5,311 nt of DNA. It comes from Rhodospirillales bacterium. Its GTDB lineage: Bacteria; Pseudomonadota; Alphaproteobacteria; Rhodospirillales; Casp-alpha2. The position numbers and the translations under genes are program-made. Position 1 is the stretch's first letter, and each line of letters starts with the position of its first letter. Below are positions 1 through 5,311 of this stretch, piece after piece. Below the pieces are notes generated by a model. The model searched no databases. It saw nothing but the letters and a program-made list of their open reading frames with translations, and had not been told where the DNA came from. The DNA is taken from assembly GCA_028282185.1 (NCBI GenBank), contig JANQIJ010000130.1, positions 1 through 5,311 of the forward strand, given 5' to 3'.

Positions 1-560
1 CGGCGGCCTTGGGCGTGCGCGCGGCCAGGCCCGACGCCAAGATCGTCGCCCTTTCCGGCGACTACGACTTCCAGTTCCTGATCGAGGAACTGGCCGTCGG
101 CGCGCAGCACAAACTGCCCTACTTGCATGTGGTGGTGAACAATTCCTACCTCGGCCTGATCCGCCAGGCGCAGCGCGGCTTCGAGATGGACTTCGAGGTC
201 TCGCTCGCCTTCGAAAACATCAACGTCGAGGGCGAGGCCGACGACGCGCCCCCGGGTTACGGCGTCGATCACGTCGCCGTCGCCGAGGGCCTCGGCTGCA
301 AGGCGATCCGGGTCAAGAGCCCCAACGAATTCAAGGACGCGTTTCAGAAGGCTCATGATCTGATGGAGGAACACCAGGTGCCGGTGGTTCTGGAGTTCAT
401 TCTGGAGCGGGTGACCAATATCGCCATGGGCACGGAAGTCGACAACATCAACGAGTTCGAAGACATCCTGTGCCTCGACCCCAACCTGTCGCTGGAGCGG
501 CCCGTGGACATGGGGCGCGACGCCGAGACGGAGGCCGACCAAACGGTGCCGGCGGAATGA
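1..560 (+). CDS. gcl: Glyoxylate carboligase (tartronate-semialdehyde synthase), C-terminal part
   Basis: This is a partial gene. It is open at the left edge (first full codon at base 3) and ends at TGA 558-560, leaving 185 residues of a family usually near 590. The enzyme is ThDP-dependent and cytoplasmic, and joins two glyoxylates to tartronate semialdehyde with release of CO2. The visible part is the C-terminal ThDP-binding domain. The cofactor/metal motif starts at SGDYDFQF (visible residues 18-25) and closes with NN at 46-47, the GD-(x~25-30)-NN spacing of the family. YLGLIRQAQRGFEMD, AFENIN, GYGVDHVAVAEGLGCKAIRV and ILERVTNIAMGTEVDNINEFED match what I remember of E. coli Gcl nearly block for block. 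An acidic/proline stretch (VEGEADDAPP) sits between AFENIN and GYGVDH and is a little longer than in E. coli. Hyi and GlxR, the next pathway steps, follow downstream. The identity is secure, but the N-terminal domains cannot be checked. Confidence 0.96.
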   Translation, partial: AALGVRAARPDAKIVALSGDYDFQFLIEELAVGAQHKLPYLHVVVNNSYLGLIRQAQRGFEMDFEVSLAFENINVEGEADDAPPGYGVDHVAVAEGLGCKAIRVKSPNEFKDAFQKAHDLMEEHQVPVVLEFILERVTNIAMGTEVDNINEFEDILCLDPNLSLERPVDMGRDAETEADQTVPAE

Positions 561-572
561 CGGCAGATCATT

Positions 573-592
573 CGTCCCCGAAACCGGGGGCG
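573..592 (+). repeat. Short hairpin after gcl stop
   Basis: An 8-bp stem pairs CGTCCCCG (573-580) with CGGGGGCG (585-592) around the loop AAAC, with one G-T wobble. It begins 12 bases after the gcl stop codon, where a 3'-end hairpin would sit. No T-run follows, so it is not a canonical intrinsic terminator. It may protect the gcl mRNA 3' end or be part of the larger structure that follows. Confidence 0.5.
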
Positions 593-597
593 TGACG

Positions 598-612
598 GCC
601 CCTGCGAGGGGC
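598..612 (+). repeat. Small hairpin overlapping the large inverted repeat
   Basis: GCCCCT (598-603) pairs with AGGGGC (607-612) around a GCG loop. Bases 609-612 also belong to the left arm of the 609-666 inverted repeat, so the two structures cannot form together. In GC-rich DNA a 6-bp stem alone can be chance; the overlap is what gives it interest. Confidence 0.35.
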
Positions 613-666
613 GGGGGACATCGAGACCGTGCGACAACCCTGCGGTCGCCTGGTCGTCCCCCGCCC
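609..666 (+). repeat. Large nested inverted repeat with perfect 11-bp outer arms
   Basis: The outer arms GGGCGGGGGAC (609-619) and GTCCCCCGCCC (656-666) are exact reverse complements. Inside, GACC (625-628) pairs with GGTC (652-655), and GCGAC (631-635) pairs with GTCGC (645-649) around a 9-base loop. The result is a 58-base stem-loop with a 5-base bulge and a small internal loop. Three stacked stems on one axis are more than GC content readily gives. No T-run follows. It could be a 3' stabiliser, a leader element for hyi, or a dispersed palindromic repeat; I do not recognise a named RNA family. Confidence 0.6.
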
Positions 667-683
667 ACCCGCCGGGCGGGCGG
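661..683 (+). repeat. Hairpin sharing an arm with the large inverted repeat
   Basis: CCGCCC (661-666) pairs with GGGCGG (678-683). One mismatch (667/677) separates this from an inner CCC/GGG stem (668-670 with 674-676). Bases 661-666 are also the right arm of the 609-666 structure, so the two folds compete. Confidence 0.4.
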
Positions 684-878
684 ACGCAGAGCACCGCCAG
701 TTGGGCCCGAATTCAAGACAGCGCCGAACCGAAAGGGGTCCCTTCCGAAGCTCATCGACATGCCGACAGGGGCAGCCCAAGAAACAGACTGGACCGAACA
801 CCAGGCCGACGGGACAATGCCGACGGCCGCCAACATGAGAAAATTTAGATCGAAACCCCAATCGCAGGAGACCGCCAA

Positions 879-1655
879 ATGCCGCGCTTCAACGCCAACC
901 TGACCATGTTGTTCCAGGAGCACGACTTCATGGACCGTTTCAAGGCCGCCGCCGACGAAGGCTTCACCGGCGTCGAATACCTGTTCCCCTATGATTACGA
1001 CGCGGGCGCCTTGGCCGAGGCCCTGCAGGCCAACGGCTTGGTTCAGGTGCTGCATAACCTGCCGGCGGGGGACTGGGGTGCGGGCGAGCGTGGCACCGCA
1101 ACCCTGCCGGATCGGATCGGCGAGTTTCAGGACGGCGTCGGCCGTGCCATCGAATACGCCACGGCGCTGGGCTGTCCCCAGGTCAATTGCCTGGCCGGGA
1201 TTCCCGGCGACGCGGTCGATGCCGAGACGGCGCATCGGACCTTTGTCGATAATCTGAAATTCGCGGCGCCGAAGCTCAAGGACGCGGGCATCAAGCTGCT
1301 GGTTGAGGCGATCAACACCACCGACATACCTGGCTTCTTCCTGAACAGCACGGCCCAGGCCGTGGCCCTGTTGGACGAGGTCGGCTCGGACAATCTGTTC
1401 TACCAGTACGACGCCTATCACATGCAGATCATGGAAGGCGACCTCAGCCGGACGATCGAGGCCAATTTGGACCGGATCGCCCATATCCAGATCGCCGACA
1501 ACCCGGGGCGCCACGAGCCCGGCACCGGTGAGATCAACCACGACCATCTGTTCCAACATCTGGACGTCATCGGTTACGACGGCTGGGTCGGCTGCGAATA
1601 CATCCCGGCGACGACCACGGCCGAGGGCCTCGGTTGGTTCCGGGCGGCGCGCTGA
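879..1655 (+). CDS. hyi: Hydroxypyruvate isomerase
   Basis: The 258-residue product equals the length of E. coli Hyi. This cytoplasmic TIM-barrel (xylose-isomerase-like) enzyme interconverts hydroxypyruvate and tartronate semialdehyde. Family blocks appear in order: FNANLTMLF near the N-terminus, GVEYLFPYDYD (31-41), LHNLPAGDWGAGERG (58-72), INTTDIPGFF (145-154), YQYDAYHMQIMEG (175-187), HIQIADNPGRHEPGTGEIN (202-220) and GWVGCEY (235-241). The expected metal/catalytic residues of the family are present: Glu143, Asp178, Gln204 and Glu240. The ATG at 879 is preceded by AGGAG at 866-870 with an 8-base gap, and the protein start aligns with the family start. Gcl, which makes its substrate, lies 318 bases upstream and the reductase lies 173 bases downstream. 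The related 2-oxo-tetronate isomerase OtnI is the main alternative, but this gene context favours Hyi. Confidence 0.95.
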   Translation: MPRFNANLTMLFQEHDFMDRFKAAADEGFTGVEYLFPYDYDAGALAEALQANGLVQVLHNLPAGDWGAGERGTATLPDRIGEFQDGVGRAIEYATALGCPQVNCLAGIPGDAVDAETAHRTFVDNLKFAAPKLKDAGIKLLVEAINTTDIPGFFLNSTAQAVALLDEVGSDNLFYQYDAYHMQIMEGDLSRTIEANLDRIAHIQIADNPGRHEPGTGEINHDHLFQHLDVIGYDGWVGCEYIPATTTAEGLGWFRAAR

Positions 1656-1828
1656 GCGGCCGAACAGCCAGGCCCCGGCACTGGACCGTGGCTGGAATTC
1701 GGTTGGCTTTTCCGCCCCGCGCGGTAAAACGGGCGCCGGTGCCTGCTCCCGGCCGGATCAGGAGAATTTCCAAATCACTTAAATCCTTGGCGGATTGAAT
1801 TAAACCCTTACCAGGAGACTGAAACATC
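1656..1828 (+). promoter_or_regulatory. hyi-glxR spacer with weak candidate promoter
   Basis: This 173-base gap is long for a tightly coupled operon. A weak sigma-70-like pair can be drawn: TTGGCT (1703-1708) and TAAAAC (1725-1730), 16 bases apart, each matching 4 of 6 consensus positions. Bases from about 1763 to 1810 are clearly richer in A/T than the surroundings. The glxR Shine-Dalgarno AGGAG (1813-1817) lies 11 bases before its ATG. A small GCCGG/CCGGC stem (1735-1739 with 1749-1753) is present but unremarkable. The promoter is a guess from pattern alone. Confidence 0.22.
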
Positions 1829-2713
1829 ATGGCTACCATTGGATTCATCGGCCTCGGCATCATGGGTGCGCCCATGGCCGAGCACCTGCAAAACGCCGGA
1901 CACAAGATCATCGCCTTGAAGCGCAAAAAGCCGCTGCCCAAGACGCTCGCCAAGGGGGGCGCGGTGGCGCTCGCCACGCCCAAGGAGATCGCCGCCAAGT
2001 CGGAGGTCATCATCACCATGGTGCCCGACACGCCCCAGGTCGAAGAAGTTCTGTTCGGTGAGAACGGCGTCGCCAGCGCCAATTTGAAGGGCAAGCTGGT
2101 GATCGACATGAGCTCGATCTCGCCGCTGGCGACCAAGGATTTCGCCAAGCGGATCAAGAAGGCGGGCGCCGGATGGGTCGACGCGCCGGTGTCCGGCGGC
2201 GAGGTCGGCGCCAAGGCCGCTTCGCTGACCATCATGTGCGGCGGCACCAAGGGGGACTTCAACAAGGCCAAGCCGCTGTTCGAACTCATGGGCAAGAACA
2301 TCACCCTGGTCGGCGGCGCCGGCGACGGGCAGACCTGCAAGGTCGCCAACCAGATCATCGTCGCCCTCAACATCGAAGCCTGCGCCGAGGCGTTGCTGTT
2401 TGCCGCCAAGGCGGGCGCCGACCCGGCCCGTGTGCGCGAAGCCCTGATGGGCGGGTTCGCCAATTCGAAGATCCTGGAAGTCCACGCCGAGCGCATGATC
2501 AAGCGCACGTTCAAGCCGGGCTTCCGCATCGAGCTGCACCAGAAGGATCTGAACCTGGCGCTTTCCGGCGCCAAGGAAATGGGCATGTCCCTGCCCAACA
2601 CGGCCACGGCCCAGGAACTGTTTAACGCGTGTAAGGCCAACGGCGGGGCGGCCTGGGACCATTCCGCCATGGTCAAGGCGCTGGAGCTGATGGCCAAGCA
2701 CCGGGTCGGTTGA
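1829..2713 (+). CDS. glxR: 2-hydroxy-3-oxopropionate (tartronate semialdehyde) reductase
   Basis: The 294-residue product has the usual length of the beta-hydroxyacid dehydrogenase family. It reduces tartronate semialdehyde to D-glycerate with NAD(P)H in the cytoplasm. The Rossmann motif GFIGLGIMGAPMA is at 5-17 and IITMVPDTPQVEEVLFGENG at 61-80. VIDMSSISPLA (91-101) is followed by the substrate loop DAPVSGGEVGA (118-128). The catalytic motif GDGQTCKVANQ (165-175) carries the expected Lys171 and Asn174. GFRIELHQKDLNLA (231-244) contains the conserved Lys239-Asp240. These blocks closely follow E. coli GarR/GlxR as I remember them, including ALNIEA after the catalytic helix. The strand-2 end reads ALKRKKPLP, with basic residues and no acidic one, which may favour NADPH. 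The ATG at 1829 follows AGGAG and directly starts the Rossmann strand. GarR-type naming is possible, but the gcl-hyi neighbourhood favours the glyoxylate role. Confidence 0.94.
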   Translation: MATIGFIGLGIMGAPMAEHLQNAGHKIIALKRKKPLPKTLAKGGAVALATPKEIAAKSEVIITMVPDTPQVEEVLFGENGVASANLKGKLVIDMSSISPLATKDFAKRIKKAGAGWVDAPVSGGEVGAKAASLTIMCGGTKGDFNKAKPLFELMGKNITLVGGAGDGQTCKVANQIIVALNIEACAEALLFAAKAGADPARVREALMGGFANSKILEVHAERMIKRTFKPGFRIELHQKDLNLALSGAKEMGMSLPNTATAQELFNACKANGGAAWDHSAMVKALELMAKHRVG

Positions 2714-2728
2714 TCCGACGGCAGATAC

Positions 2729-2758
2729 GGGACCGCTTGACGCAGGTCAGGCGGTCCT
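2729..2758 (+). terminator. Near-perfect palindrome after glxR: possible terminator or operator
   Basis: Bases 2730-2741 pair with 2746-2757 over 12 positions with one G-T wobble, around the loop GCAG; a further G-T wobble (2729/2758) is possible. The stem starts 16 bases after the glxR stop and is followed by TCAATTCTGTTC, which is moderately T-rich but not a clean run. It therefore looks like a weak or partial intrinsic terminator. The left arm also contains TTGACG (2737-2742), a good -35 hexamer, so a promoter/operator reading competes with the terminator reading. Confidence 0.4.
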
Positions 2759-2765
2759 CAATTCT
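2737..2765 (+). promoter_or_regulatory. Candidate glcD promoter overlapping the palindrome
   Basis: TTGACG (2737-2742) matches 5 of 6 positions of the -35 consensus. AATTCT (2760-2765), 17 bases on, matches only 3 of 6 of the -10 consensus. It lies about 95 bases before the glcD ATG, a normal leader distance. The -35 sits inside the palindrome, which would fit a repressor or activator site, but no specific regulator family motif can be named. Confidence 0.22.
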
Positions 2766-2846
2766 GTTCGGCCGGAACGGGCGTTCAAGCCCGCCGGGCC
2801 GGTGGGACCCTCGGTTCCGTCGGTCGGCTTGCAGGAACGACACAAC

Positions 2847-2851
2847 GGAGG
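2847..2851 (+). promoter_or_regulatory. Ribosome binding site that fixes the glcD start
   Basis: GGAGG lies 7 bases before ATG 2859, an ideal spacing. This selects 2859 over an in-frame ATG at 2802, which lacks a comparable site and would add 19 residues not expected of the family. Confidence 0.8.
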
Positions 2852-2858
2852 CTTTTCG

Positions 2859-4346
2859 ATGCAGATGCCGGAACCGGACCGGGACGTCATTGCCCGGCGC
2901 GCCGAGATCGTTCAGGCGATGCGCGACATCGTTCCCGGCGAAGGCGTGATCGCCGACGACGACATGCTGAAGGCCTTCGAATGCGACGGCCTGATGGCCT
3001 ATCGCCAATTGCCCTTGATCGTCGTTCTGCCGGATACGGTGGATCAGGTCTCGCGGATCCTCGAGTATTGCCATGACAACGGCGTCAAGATCGTGCCGCG
3101 CGGCGCCGGCACGGGGTTGTCCGGCGGCGCCCTGCCGCTGGCCGATGCCATCACCCTGGGCCTCACCAAGTTCAACAGGGTCCTGGAAATCGATTACGCC
3201 AACCGCTGCGTCGTCAGCCAGCCGGGGGTGACCAACCTGGGCATCACCCAGGCGGTCGAAGGCGAAGGGTTTTATTACGCGCCGGACCCGTCGTCGCAGA
3301 TCGCCTGTTCGATCGGCGGCAACGTTGCCGAGAATTCCGGTGGCGTGCATTGCCTGAAATACGGCCTGACGACCAACAATGTGCTGGGCATCGAAATGGT
3401 CCTGATGGACGGCACCGTCATTCGCCTCGGCGGCAAACATCTGGACGCCGGCGGCTACGACCTGCTTGGCGTGATGACCGGATCGGAAGGCTTGCTCGGC
3501 GTGATCACGGAAGTCACCGTGCGCATTTTGAAACGCCCGGAAACGGCGCGCGCGGTGCTGCTGGGCTTTCCGTCGTCGGAAGCCGGCGGCGATTGCGTCG
3601 CCGCGATCATCAACGCCGGGATCATCCCGGGCGGTATCGAAATGATGGACAAGCCGGCGATCCACGCGACCGAGGAATTCACCCAGGCGGGCTATCCCCT
3701 GGATGTCGAGGCCTTGCTGATCGTCGAATTGGACGGTCCCAAGATCGAGGTCGACCACCTGATCGAACAAGTTGACGAGATCGCCAGACAGGCGGGCGCG
3801 ATCTGTTCGCGGATCTCCGAGACCGAGGAAGAGCGCCTGGCCTTCTGGTCCGGGCGCAAGAACGCGTTTCCCGCGGTCGGCCGCATTTCACCCGACTACA
3901 TCTGCATGGACGGGACGATCCCTAGGGGCAAGCTGGGCTATGTCCTGCAACGCACGGCGGAGATGTCCGCCAAGTACGGCTTGCGCTGCGCCAACGTGTT
4001 CCACGCGGGCGATGGCAACCTGCACCCGCTGATCCTGTTCGATGCCAATACGGCGGGCGAATTGGACCGGGCCGAGGCCTTCGGCGCCGACATCCTGAAG
4101 CTCTGTGTCGAGGTCGGCGGGGTCTTGACCGGCGAACACGGGGTTGGCGTGGAAAAGCGCGACCTGATGGGCGAAATGTTCACCGAAGACGATCTGAAAC
4201 AGCAACAGCGCCTGAAATGCGCCTTCGACCCGGCGCATCAGATGAACCCGGGCAAGGTCTATCCGACGTTGCACCGCTGCGCCGAACTGGGCCGCATGCA
4301 TATTTCCCGGGGCCAAATTCCGTTCCCCGATATCCCCCGATTCTAG
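2859..4346 (+). CDS. glcD: Glycolate oxidase, FAD-binding subunit GlcD
   Basis: The 495-residue product is close to E. coli GlcD (about 499). GlcD is the flavoprotein catalytic subunit of glycolate oxidase (dehydrogenase) and works with GlcE and the iron-sulfur subunit GlcF at the membrane to oxidise glycolate to glyoxylate. The FAD-binding PCMH-type domain covers roughly 49-228, with PRGAGTGLSGGA (80-91), DPSSQIACSIGGNVAENSGG (143-162) and KYGLT (167-171). The C-terminal FAD-oxidase domain (about 229-470) carries HAGDGNLHP (382-390) and GEHGVGVEKR (425-434). His382, His389, Glu426 and His427 are the likely metal/active-site residues by analogy with D-2-hydroxyacid dehydrogenases. DPAHQMNPGKVYP near residue 457 is the usual family ending, followed by a 25-residue tail. 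No signal peptide or membrane segment is seen. D-lactate dehydrogenases share this fold, but glcE 16 bases downstream and gcl/hyi/glxR upstream make glycolate the best substrate call. Confidence 0.94.
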   Translation: MQMPEPDRDVIARRAEIVQAMRDIVPGEGVIADDDMLKAFECDGLMAYRQLPLIVVLPDTVDQVSRILEYCHDNGVKIVPRGAGTGLSGGALPLADAITLGLTKFNRVLEIDYANRCVVSQPGVTNLGITQAVEGEGFYYAPDPSSQIACSIGGNVAENSGGVHCLKYGLTTNNVLGIEMVLMDGTVIRLGGKHLDAGGYDLLGVMTGSEGLLGVITEVTVRILKRPETARAVLLGFPSSEAGGDCVAAIINAGIIPGGIEMMDKPAIHATEEFTQAGYPLDVEALLIVELDGPKIEVDHLIEQVDEIARQAGAICSRISETEEERLAFWSGRKNAFPAVGRISPDYICMDGTIPRGKLGYVLQRTAEMSAKYGLRCANVFHAGDGNLHPLILFDANTAGELDRAEAFGADILKLCVEVGGVLTGEHGVGVEKRDLMGEMFTEDDLKQQQRLKCAFDPAHQMNPGKVYPTLHRCAELGRMHISRGQIPFPDIPRF

Positions 4347-4362
4347 GACGGCGGGGCCGATC

Positions 4363-5311
4363 ATGAGCGAGGTTCTCAAACCCCAAACGCCTGACCAGGT
4401 GCTGGATGCGGTGAAATGGGCGGTTTCCGAGGAAAAGCCCCTGGAAGTCCGCGCCGCGGGTTCCAAGGCCGCGCTCGGCCGACCGATGCAGACGGCGAGG
4501 GTGCTCGACCTGTCGGCGCTTTCCGGCGTCACGTTCTACGATCCCGGCGAACTGATCATGGTTTGCGGCCCGGCCACCCCCATGGCCGAGATCGATGCCG
4601 CGCTTGTTGGGGCGAATCAGGAACTGGCCTTCGAGCCCATGGACTTGGGCGCCCTTTTAGGCAGCGCCAACGGCGACGGCGCAACCGGGACCACCGCCAC
4701 AGGGACAATTGGGGGCGTCATCGCGGCCAACGCGTCGGGGCCCCGGCGGATCAAGGCCGGCGCGGCGCGCGATCACTTTCTGGGCTTTTCCGCGGTGTCC
4801 GGCCGGGGCGAGGTGTTCAAATCCGGCGGCCGGGTGATGAAGAACGTCACCGGGTTCGATTTGTCCAAACTCATGGCCGGCTCCTTTGGGACCCTGGCGG
4901 TGATGACGGAAGTTACGTTGAAGGTTCTGCCCAGACCTGAGAAAACCCGGACCGTGTTGCTCCAAGGGGCCGATGACGTCGCGGCGGTGGCGGCCCTGTC
5001 CGATGCCTTGGGCTCGAGCCATGAAGTGGCCGGCGCGGCGCATCTGCCGGCCGGCGTTGCCGCCCGATCCGGCGTTGATTTCGTCACCGGGGCCGGCACA
5101 TCGGTGACGGCCGTCCGCGTCGAGGGGCCGGGGCCCAGCGTCGAACACCGTTGCAAGGCGTTGCGTGATCTGTTCGGAGGCCGGGGCGCGGTCGAGGAAC
5201 TGCACAGCCGCAATTCCCGAACGTTCTGGCGCGAGGTGCGGGACGCCCGCTACTTCGCGGGCGATTTGGCCGACCGCCAGGTCTGGCGCATCAGCGTCGC
5301 CCCCATGGCCG
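4363..5311 (+). CDS. glcE: Glycolate oxidase, FAD-binding subunit GlcE (N-terminal part)
   Basis: An open frame runs from ATG 4363 past the right edge, giving 316 residues; family members are usually 350-420, so only the C-terminus is missing. GlcE is the second flavin-binding subunit of the GlcDEF complex. The FAD-domain signature is strong: FEPMDLGALLG (90-100), GGVIAANASGPRRIKAGAARD (117-137, with PRRIKAGAARDHFLG as the hallmark), FKSGGRVMKNVTGFDLSKLM (152-171) and GSFGTLAVMTEVTLKVLPRPE (173-193). A Gly/Ala/Thr-rich segment (101-114) before TIGG seems longer than the usual short loop. The start lies 16 bases after the glcD stop. The Shine-Dalgarno is weak: GCGGGG at 4351-4356, or AGGA overlapping the glcD stop at 4345-4348. 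Translational coupling to glcD is therefore likely. glcF is expected next but is outside the window. Confidence 0.93.
   Translation, partial: MSEVLKPQTPDQVLDAVKWAVSEEKPLEVRAAGSKAALGRPMQTARVLDLSALSGVTFYDPGELIMVCGPATPMAEIDAALVGANQELAFEPMDLGALLGSANGDGATGTTATGTIGGVIAANASGPRRIKAGAARDHFLGFSAVSGRGEVFKSGGRVMKNVTGFDLSKLMAGSFGTLAVMTEVTLKVLPRPEKTRTVLLQGADDVAAVAALSDALGSSHEVAGAAHLPAGVAARSGVDFVTGAGTSVTAVRVEGPGPSVEHRCKALRDLFGGRGAVEELHSRNSRTFWREVRDARYFAGDLADRQVWRISVAPMA

Larger units (their letters stand above)
561..878. other. 318-base gcl-hyi intergenic region, structured in its first third
   Basis: I see no credible gene here. The short reading frames are Arg/Pro-rich, lack a convincing ribosome binding site and run into hyi. 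Bases 573-683 hold a cluster of GC-rich inverted repeats, listed separately. Bases 684-835 show nothing strong: a short palindrome around 733-744, and the 8-mer ATGCCGAC twice (760-767 and 817-824), which could be chance. An A/T-rich patch at about 836-850 lies just before the hyi Shine-Dalgarno sequence, where a leader or promoter could be, but no good -35/-10 pair is visible. The length exceeds a normal within-operon gap, so hyi may have its own promoter or a long structured leader. Confidence 0.6.

Noticed and set aside
684..878. Possible riboswitch in the hyi leader
   Set aside because: I looked for conserved boxes of glycine, cobalamin, SAM-II and ZTP riboswitches and saw none. Only the palindrome cluster upstream is structurally convincing.
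592..903. Small open frame (103 codons) in the gcl-hyi gap
   Set aside because: It runs through the hairpin cluster, is Arg/Pro-rich, has no good ribosome binding site and overlaps the hyi start in another frame.
1567..2697. Long open frame on the minus strand (376 codons) opposite glxR
   Set aside because: It lies antisense to the clearly conserved glxR and runs into hyi. Its composition (Ser/Ala/Pro-rich) is what the reverse of a GC-rich gene produces, and it shows no recognisable domain.
559..2726. The 10-mer GACGGCAGAT just after both the gcl stop (559-568) and the glxR stop (2717-2726), each followed by a hairpin
   Set aside because: The placement is curious, but shared 10-mers are expected by chance within 5 kb of GC-rich sequence, and the match does not extend further.
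2802..2858. Upstream in-frame ATG that would lengthen GlcD by 19 residues
   Set aside because: There is no Shine-Dalgarno at a suitable distance, whereas GGAGG sits 7 bases before ATG 2859. The extra residues do not resemble the family N-terminus.
2673..3770. Minus-strand open frame of 365 codons opposite glcD
   Set aside because: It is a shadow of glcD. The product is rich in His, Asp, Gln and Arg with no recognisable domain, and the sense frame carries all the conserved motifs.
4416..4940. Plus-strand open frame of 174 codons inside glcE
   Set aside because: The product is Gly/Arg-rich, in the +2 frame relative to glcE, and lacks family motifs. The glcE frame carries the hallmark GlcE sequence through the same bases and runs open to the window end.

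Overview
The window is a stretch of GC-rich bacterial chromosome with strong G/C preference at third codon positions. All genes lie on the + strand. The proteins read like those of an alphaproteobacterium, possibly Rhodospirillales. That placement rests on remembered family sequences, mainly GlcE and Hyi, and on no search.

Layout: (1) 1-560, the C-terminal third of glyoxylate carboligase (gcl), cut by the left edge. (2) 561-878, a 318-base intergenic region whose first ~110 bases are packed with overlapping inverted repeats. (3) 879-1655, hydroxypyruvate isomerase (hyi), complete. (4) 1656-1828, a spacer with an AT-richer second half. (5) 1829-2713, tartronate semialdehyde reductase (glxR/garR type), complete. 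(6) 2714-2858, a spacer with a near-perfect 12-13 bp palindrome. (7) 2859-4346, glycolate oxidase subunit GlcD, complete. (8) 4363-5311, glycolate oxidase subunit GlcE, 316 residues visible, cut by the right edge.

Together the genes form a glycolate/glyoxylate salvage locus. GlcD and GlcE, with GlcF expected just outside the window, oxidise glycolate to glyoxylate. Gcl condenses two glyoxylates to tartronate semialdehyde plus CO2. Hyi interconverts tartronate semialdehyde and hydroxypyruvate. GlxR reduces tartronate semialdehyde to D-glycerate, which a glycerate kinase elsewhere would pass to glycolysis. Only glcD-glcE are tightly spaced (16 bases). The other genes are separated by 145-318 bases, each complete one with its own Shine-Dalgarno sequence, so there may be more than one transcription unit.

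I found no mobile element, CRISPR array, tRNA, rRNA or phage gene, and no evidence of a new protein system. The parts worth a second look are non-coding: the chain of mutually exclusive hairpins after gcl, and the palindrome between glxR and glcD, which can be read as a terminator or as a promoter/operator.
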